A stretch of 64,000 bases of DNA, taken from contig CP107049.1 of the NCBI GenBank assembly GCA_025736915.1, forward strand, positions 2,666,001 to 2,730,000, read 5' to 3'. This document shows positions 61,020-64,000 of the stretch, piece by piece. Position numbers and translations under genes: made by a program. Position 1 is the stretch's first letter, and every line of letters starts with the position of its first letter. The notes beneath the pieces were generated by a model. The model saw only the letters and a program-made list of their open reading frames with translations, did no database searches and was not told the DNA's origin. Source of the stretch: Acinetobacter nosocomialis (lineage in GTDB: Bacteria; Pseudomonadota; Gammaproteobacteria; Pseudomonadales; Moraxellaceae).

Positions 61020-62807
61020 ATGGCTGAAACTGACATTGCTATGCCAGAATCAACACCAGTTGATTCACGCCCAGCATTTGCAATCGTAGAAGAGCTCAAA
61101 ACCAAATTTGGTGAGAACTTCTATGTGCAGGCGACTTTTGAAGAGTTTCCAACAGTCTGGGTTGAGCGCGCACGCGTGCAAGAAGTCCTCATGTTCCTGC
61201 GTAAAGTGGAACGTCCTTATGTAATGCTGTTTGACTTATCAGCGATGGATGAGCGTTTACGTCAACATCGTGATGGTTTACCAGCATCTGACTTCACTGT
61301 GTTCTATCATTTATTATCGCTTGAGCGTAATAGTGACATTCGTATCAAGGTTGCCTTGAACGAAAATGATCTTAACCTCCCGACAGCGACAAATATCTGG
61401 CCAAATGCCAACTGGTATGAACGTGAAGCTTACGATATGTTCGGTATCAATTTCGAAGGGCATCCAATGCTCCGTCGTATCTTGTTGCCAACGTATTGGG
61501 AAGGTCACCCACTTCGTAAAGAATATTCAGCACGTGCGACAGAATATACGCCGTATATGCAAGACAAAGCGAAGCAAGATTTCGAACAGGAACACTTACG
61601 CTTTGTGCCTGAAGATTGGGGTCTTAAGCGTGGTAACGCTGACGAAGACTTCATGTTCTTGAACTTGGGTCCTAACCATCCATCTGCACACGGTGCGTTC
61701 CGTATTGTATTGCAGTTAGATGGCGAAGAAGTGAAGGACTGTGTTCCTGATATCGGTTATCACCACCGTGGTGTGGAAAAGATGGCTGAGCGTCAAACAT
61801 GGCACTCTTTCATTCCTTATACTGACCGTGTTGACTACTTAGGTGGTTGTGCGCAAAACATGCCATATGTAATGGCAGTTGAACAGCTTGCAGGAATTAA
61901 AGTTCCTGAACGTGCGCAAGTGATTCGTGTCATGTTGAACGAATTGTTCCGTATTAATAACCACTTACTTTACTGTGGTACGGCAATTCAGGATGCCGGT
62001 GGTATGACACCAGTATTCTATATGTTCGCAGACCGTCAAAAAGTATACGACATCGTTGAAGCAATTACGGGTTACCGTATGCACCCAGCATGGTTCCGTA
62101 TAGGTGGTACAGCACATGACCTTCCAAACAACTGGCAAAAACTTGTTAAAGAATTGCTAGAGTGGATGCCAAAACGTCTCAACGAATACTACACAGCTGC
62201 GCTTAAAAACTCTGTGTTTATTGGTCGTACACGTAATGTTGCTCAATACGATGCAAAATCTGCACTTGCATGGGGTGTAACTGGTACTGGTTTACGTGCA
62301 ACAGGTATTGATTTCGACGTTCGTAAATATCGTCCATACAGTGGCTATGAAAACTTCGATTTTGACGTGCCAGTTGAGTATGAAGGCGATGCGTACGCTC
62401 GTGTTCTTGTTCACTTCCGTGAAATTACTGAGTCACTCAAAATTATCAAACAGTGTTTGGATAACATGCCTTCTGGTCCATATAAAGCGGATCACCCATT
62501 GGCTGTTCCTCCACCAAAAGATAAGACGTTACAAGATATTGAAACTTTGATTACGCACTTCTTGAGCGTGTCATGGGGTCCTGTCATGCCTGCTGGTGAA
62601 GCGTCATTTATGACTGAAGTTGTGAAAGGTGCAAGTACTTATTACTTGACTTCGGATAAGGCAACAATGAGTTATCGTACTCGTATCCGTACACCGACGT
62701 TTACTCACTTACAGCAAATTCCTTCAGTGATTAACGGCAGTTTAGTGTCTGACTTAATCATTTATCTGGCGACCATTGACGTGGTTATGGCTGACGTGGA
62801 TCGCTAA
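61020..62807 (+). CDS. nuoCD: Fused NADH-quinone oxidoreductase subunit C/D
   Basis: A 595-residue fusion of NuoC (residues ~25-195, with [18 protein letters not shown]) and NuoD (from ~210). NuoD begins with [15 protein letters not shown], continues with [14 protein letters not shown] and ends [11 protein letters not shown]; the His and Tyr around the first motif form the quinone pocket. Fusion of the two is normal in gammaproteobacteria. ATG 61020 follows a TAGGAAGCC ribosome-binding site. Confidence 0.96.
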   Translation: MAETDIAMPESTPVDSRPAFAIVEELKTKFGENFYVQATFEEFPTVWVERARVQEVLMFLRKVERPYVMLFDLSAMDERLRQHRDGLPASDFTVFYHLLSLERNSDIRIKVALNENDLNLPTATNIWPNANWYEREAYDMFGINFEGHPMLRRILLPTYWEGHPLRKEYSARATEYTPYMQDKAKQDFEQEHLRFVPEDWGLKRGNADEDFMFLNLGPNHPSAHGAFRIVLQLDGEEVKDCVPDIGYHHRGVEKMAERQTWHSFIPYTDRVDYLGGCAQNMPYVMAVEQLAGIKVPERAQVIRVMLNELFRINNHLLYCGTAIQDAGGMTPVFYMFADRQKVYDIVEAITGYRMHPAWFRIGGTAHDLPNNWQKLVKELLEWMPKRLNEYYTAALKNSVFIGRTRNVAQYDAKSALAWGVTGTGLRATGIDFDVRKYRPYSGYENFDFDVPVEYEGDAYARVLVHFREITESLKIIKQCLDNMPSGPYKADHPLAVPPPKDKTLQDIETLITHFLSVSWGPVMPAGEASFMTEVVKGASTYYLTSDKATMSYRTRIRTPTFTHLQQIPSVINGSLVSDLIIYLATIDVVMADVDR

Positions 62808-62820
62808 GAGGTAACGCAAA

Positions 62821-63330
62821 ATGATGATTCTGACTGATAAAAAACCACGTGTGAATGTTGAAGGGATTTTGACTGCTGAAGAAATCCATGAAATTGAACA
62901 TCACATTGGTCACTATCCATACCCACGTGCAGCTTCTTTAGATGCACTAAAGTGCGTACAGCGCCGTAATGGTTGGGTAGATGATGCTCAAATGAACGCC
63001 ATCGCACAATTATTGACGATTAGTGTTGCAGATTTAGAGGGTGTAGCAACGTTCTACAACCGTATCTATCGCCAACCTGTAGGTCGTCACGTAATTTTGC
63101 TTTGTGACTCGATTGCTTGCTTCTTAATGGGTGCTGAAACACTAGCTGAAGCATTCCAGCGCGAATTAGGTATTCAGTTTGGTCAAACGACACAAGATGG
63201 TCGTTTTACACTGCTCCCAATTTGCTGCCTAGGCAACTGTGACAAAGGCCCAACGTTAATGATTGATGAAGATACTCACGGTTTAGTTGAAGTGACATCA
63301 GTCAAACAGTTATTGGAGAAGTATGTATGA
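62821..63330 (+). CDS. nuoE: NADH-quinone oxidoreductase subunit E
   Basis: A 169-residue thioredoxin-like subunit holding the [2Fe-2S] cluster N1a. Ligands fall in [14 protein letters not shown] and [15 protein letters not shown]. Two adjacent ATGs (62821, 62824) follow TAAGAGGTAACG. Its stop codon overlaps the nuoF start as ATGA, coupling the two, which form the NADH dehydrogenase module with NuoG. Confidence 0.95.
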   Translation: MMILTDKKPRVNVEGILTAEEIHEIEHHIGHYPYPRAASLDALKCVQRRNGWVDDAQMNAIAQLLTISVADLEGVATFYNRIYRQPVGRHVILLCDSIACFLMGAETLAEAFQRELGIQFGQTTQDGRFTLLPICCLGNCDKGPTLMIDEDTHGLVEVTSVKQLLEKYV

Positions 63331-64000
63331 ATACTGAACCAAAACCAATTTATGGCGACGGTAATCCGGAAACTCATCCACTGACTTGGCGTTTAAGCAA
63401 ACAAGAAGCAGTACGTAGCGCTGATGACTATGAAGCACTCGAAGGTTATGCGGGCTTTAAAAAAGCATTAGGCATGAAACCTGCTGAAGTGTTAGACGTT
63501 ATTAAAGCTGCAACTGTAAAAGGTCGTGGTGGTGCAGGCTTCCCAGCAGGGATCAAATGGTCTCTTATGGCGCCAAATGATGGTGGTCCACGTTACTTAA
63601 TCTGTAACGCCGATGAGATGGAACCAGGTACCTTTAAAGACCGTTTGTTGATGGAAAAACTTCCTCACCAATTGATCGAAGGTATGTTGATTGCAGGTTA
63701 TACCCTGGAAGCAACTCAAGGTTATATCTTCATTCGTGGCGAATACATCGAGGCTGCTCAATACCTAAATGAAGCGCTTGAGCAAATTCGCGCTAAAGGT
63801 TACTTAGGTGACAACATTTTAGGTTCTGGCTGGAACTTCGAGTTACACGTGCATACTGGTGCAGGTCGTTATATCTGTGGTGAAGAAACTGCATTGATTA
63901 ACTCGCTTGAAGGTCGCCGTGCTAACCCACGTACTAAACCACCATTCCCGCAAGTTGCTGGTGCATGGGGTCGTCCTACGATTGTGAACAACGTTGAAAC
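63327..64000 (+). CDS. nuoF: NADH-quinone oxidoreductase subunit F (3' end outside window)
   Basis: The first ~224 residues of the FMN- and NADH-binding subunit. [17 protein letters not shown] is the FMN-binding glycine loop and [16 protein letters not shown] with [19 protein letters not shown] is the NADH/FMN site. The [4Fe-4S] N3 ligands lie beyond the window. Start ATG 63327 overlaps the nuoE stop by four bases; GGAGAAGT is the ribosome-binding site. Confidence 0.96.
   Translation, partial: MNTEPKPIYGDGNPETHPLTWRLSKQEAVRSADDYEALEGYAGFKKALGMKPAEVLDVIKAATVKGRGGAGFPAGIKWSLMAPNDGGPRYLICNADEMEPGTFKDRLLMEKLPHQLIEGMLIAGYTLEATQGYIFIRGEYIEAAQYLNEALEQIRAKGYLGDNILGSGWNFELHVHTGAGRYICGEETALINSLEGRRANPRTKPPFPQVAGAWGRPTIVNNVE

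Overview
The window looks like a chromosomal segment of an Acinetobacter of the A. baumannii/calcoaceticus group. It is AT-rich and carries BfmR/BfmS, an Acinetobacter-style NrdA with a long N-terminal region, a MesX/MesD methionine synthase pair, a tricarballylate (tcu) locus, a fused nuoCD and C4-like small RNA elements. The assignment rests on gene content and protein recognition, not on a database search. Both ends cut through genes: a gamma-carbonic anhydrase-like gene on the left and nuoF on the right.

Region by region. 1-6.7 kb: housekeeping genes (tsaB, rsmJ, a C13-type membrane peptidase, fghA, rpe, a Cof-type phosphatase), with a 12-bp-period array of DnaA-box-like motifs behind rpe. 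6.8-11.1 kb: a copper resistance block (Cys/His/Met-rich secreted protein, CopA, CopB, CDF-type transporter). 11.1-14.6 kb: a guanidine-II riboswitch with a Gdx/SugE exporter, then ogt, argJ and nadA. 14.7-15.2 kb: four tRNA genes (Pro, Arg, His, Pro) behind a strong promoter. 15.3-25.2 kb: a heptanucleotide repeat abutting add, an alcohol dehydrogenase, a glutarate-type catabolic operon (LysR, gcdH, MFS, CoA-transferase), and a VOC/TetR//HPP divergent unit with a 24-bp perfect palindrome.

25.3-32.4 kb: the tcu locus, all on the minus strand (two paralogous LysR regulators, MFS carrier, orphan ModA-like binding protein, TcuA, TcuB). 32.6-37.8 kb: a cluster of FadL-like porin, exported M20 hydrolase, AraC regulator and His-box membrane oxygenase/desaturase. 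Its two plus-strand units share one 64-bp upstream element, so they probably form one regulon for a hydrophobic, perhaps N-acylated, substrate. 37.9-38.1 kb is a deletion scar between two gene remnants. 38.4-41.2 kb is the mesX-mesD-flavin reductase methionine module.

41.2-49 kb is accessory DNA. It opens with four structured C4-antisense-like RNA elements, two consensus-like promoters, an element complementary to the C4 loops, and a micro-ORF with a hairpinned ribosome-binding site: the layout of a phage P1/P4-type antisense immunity switch without an evident prophage. After a TetR gene comes a run of small AT-rich ORFs, several resembling toxin-immunity genes, with no toxin in view. 49-64 kb returns to core functions: a Sel1-repeat protein, nrdB, a 44-codon membrane-protein ORF, nrdA (upstream candidate NrdR and DnaA sites), bfmRS, a MASE1-GGEEF cyclase, and the start of the nuo (complex I) operon.
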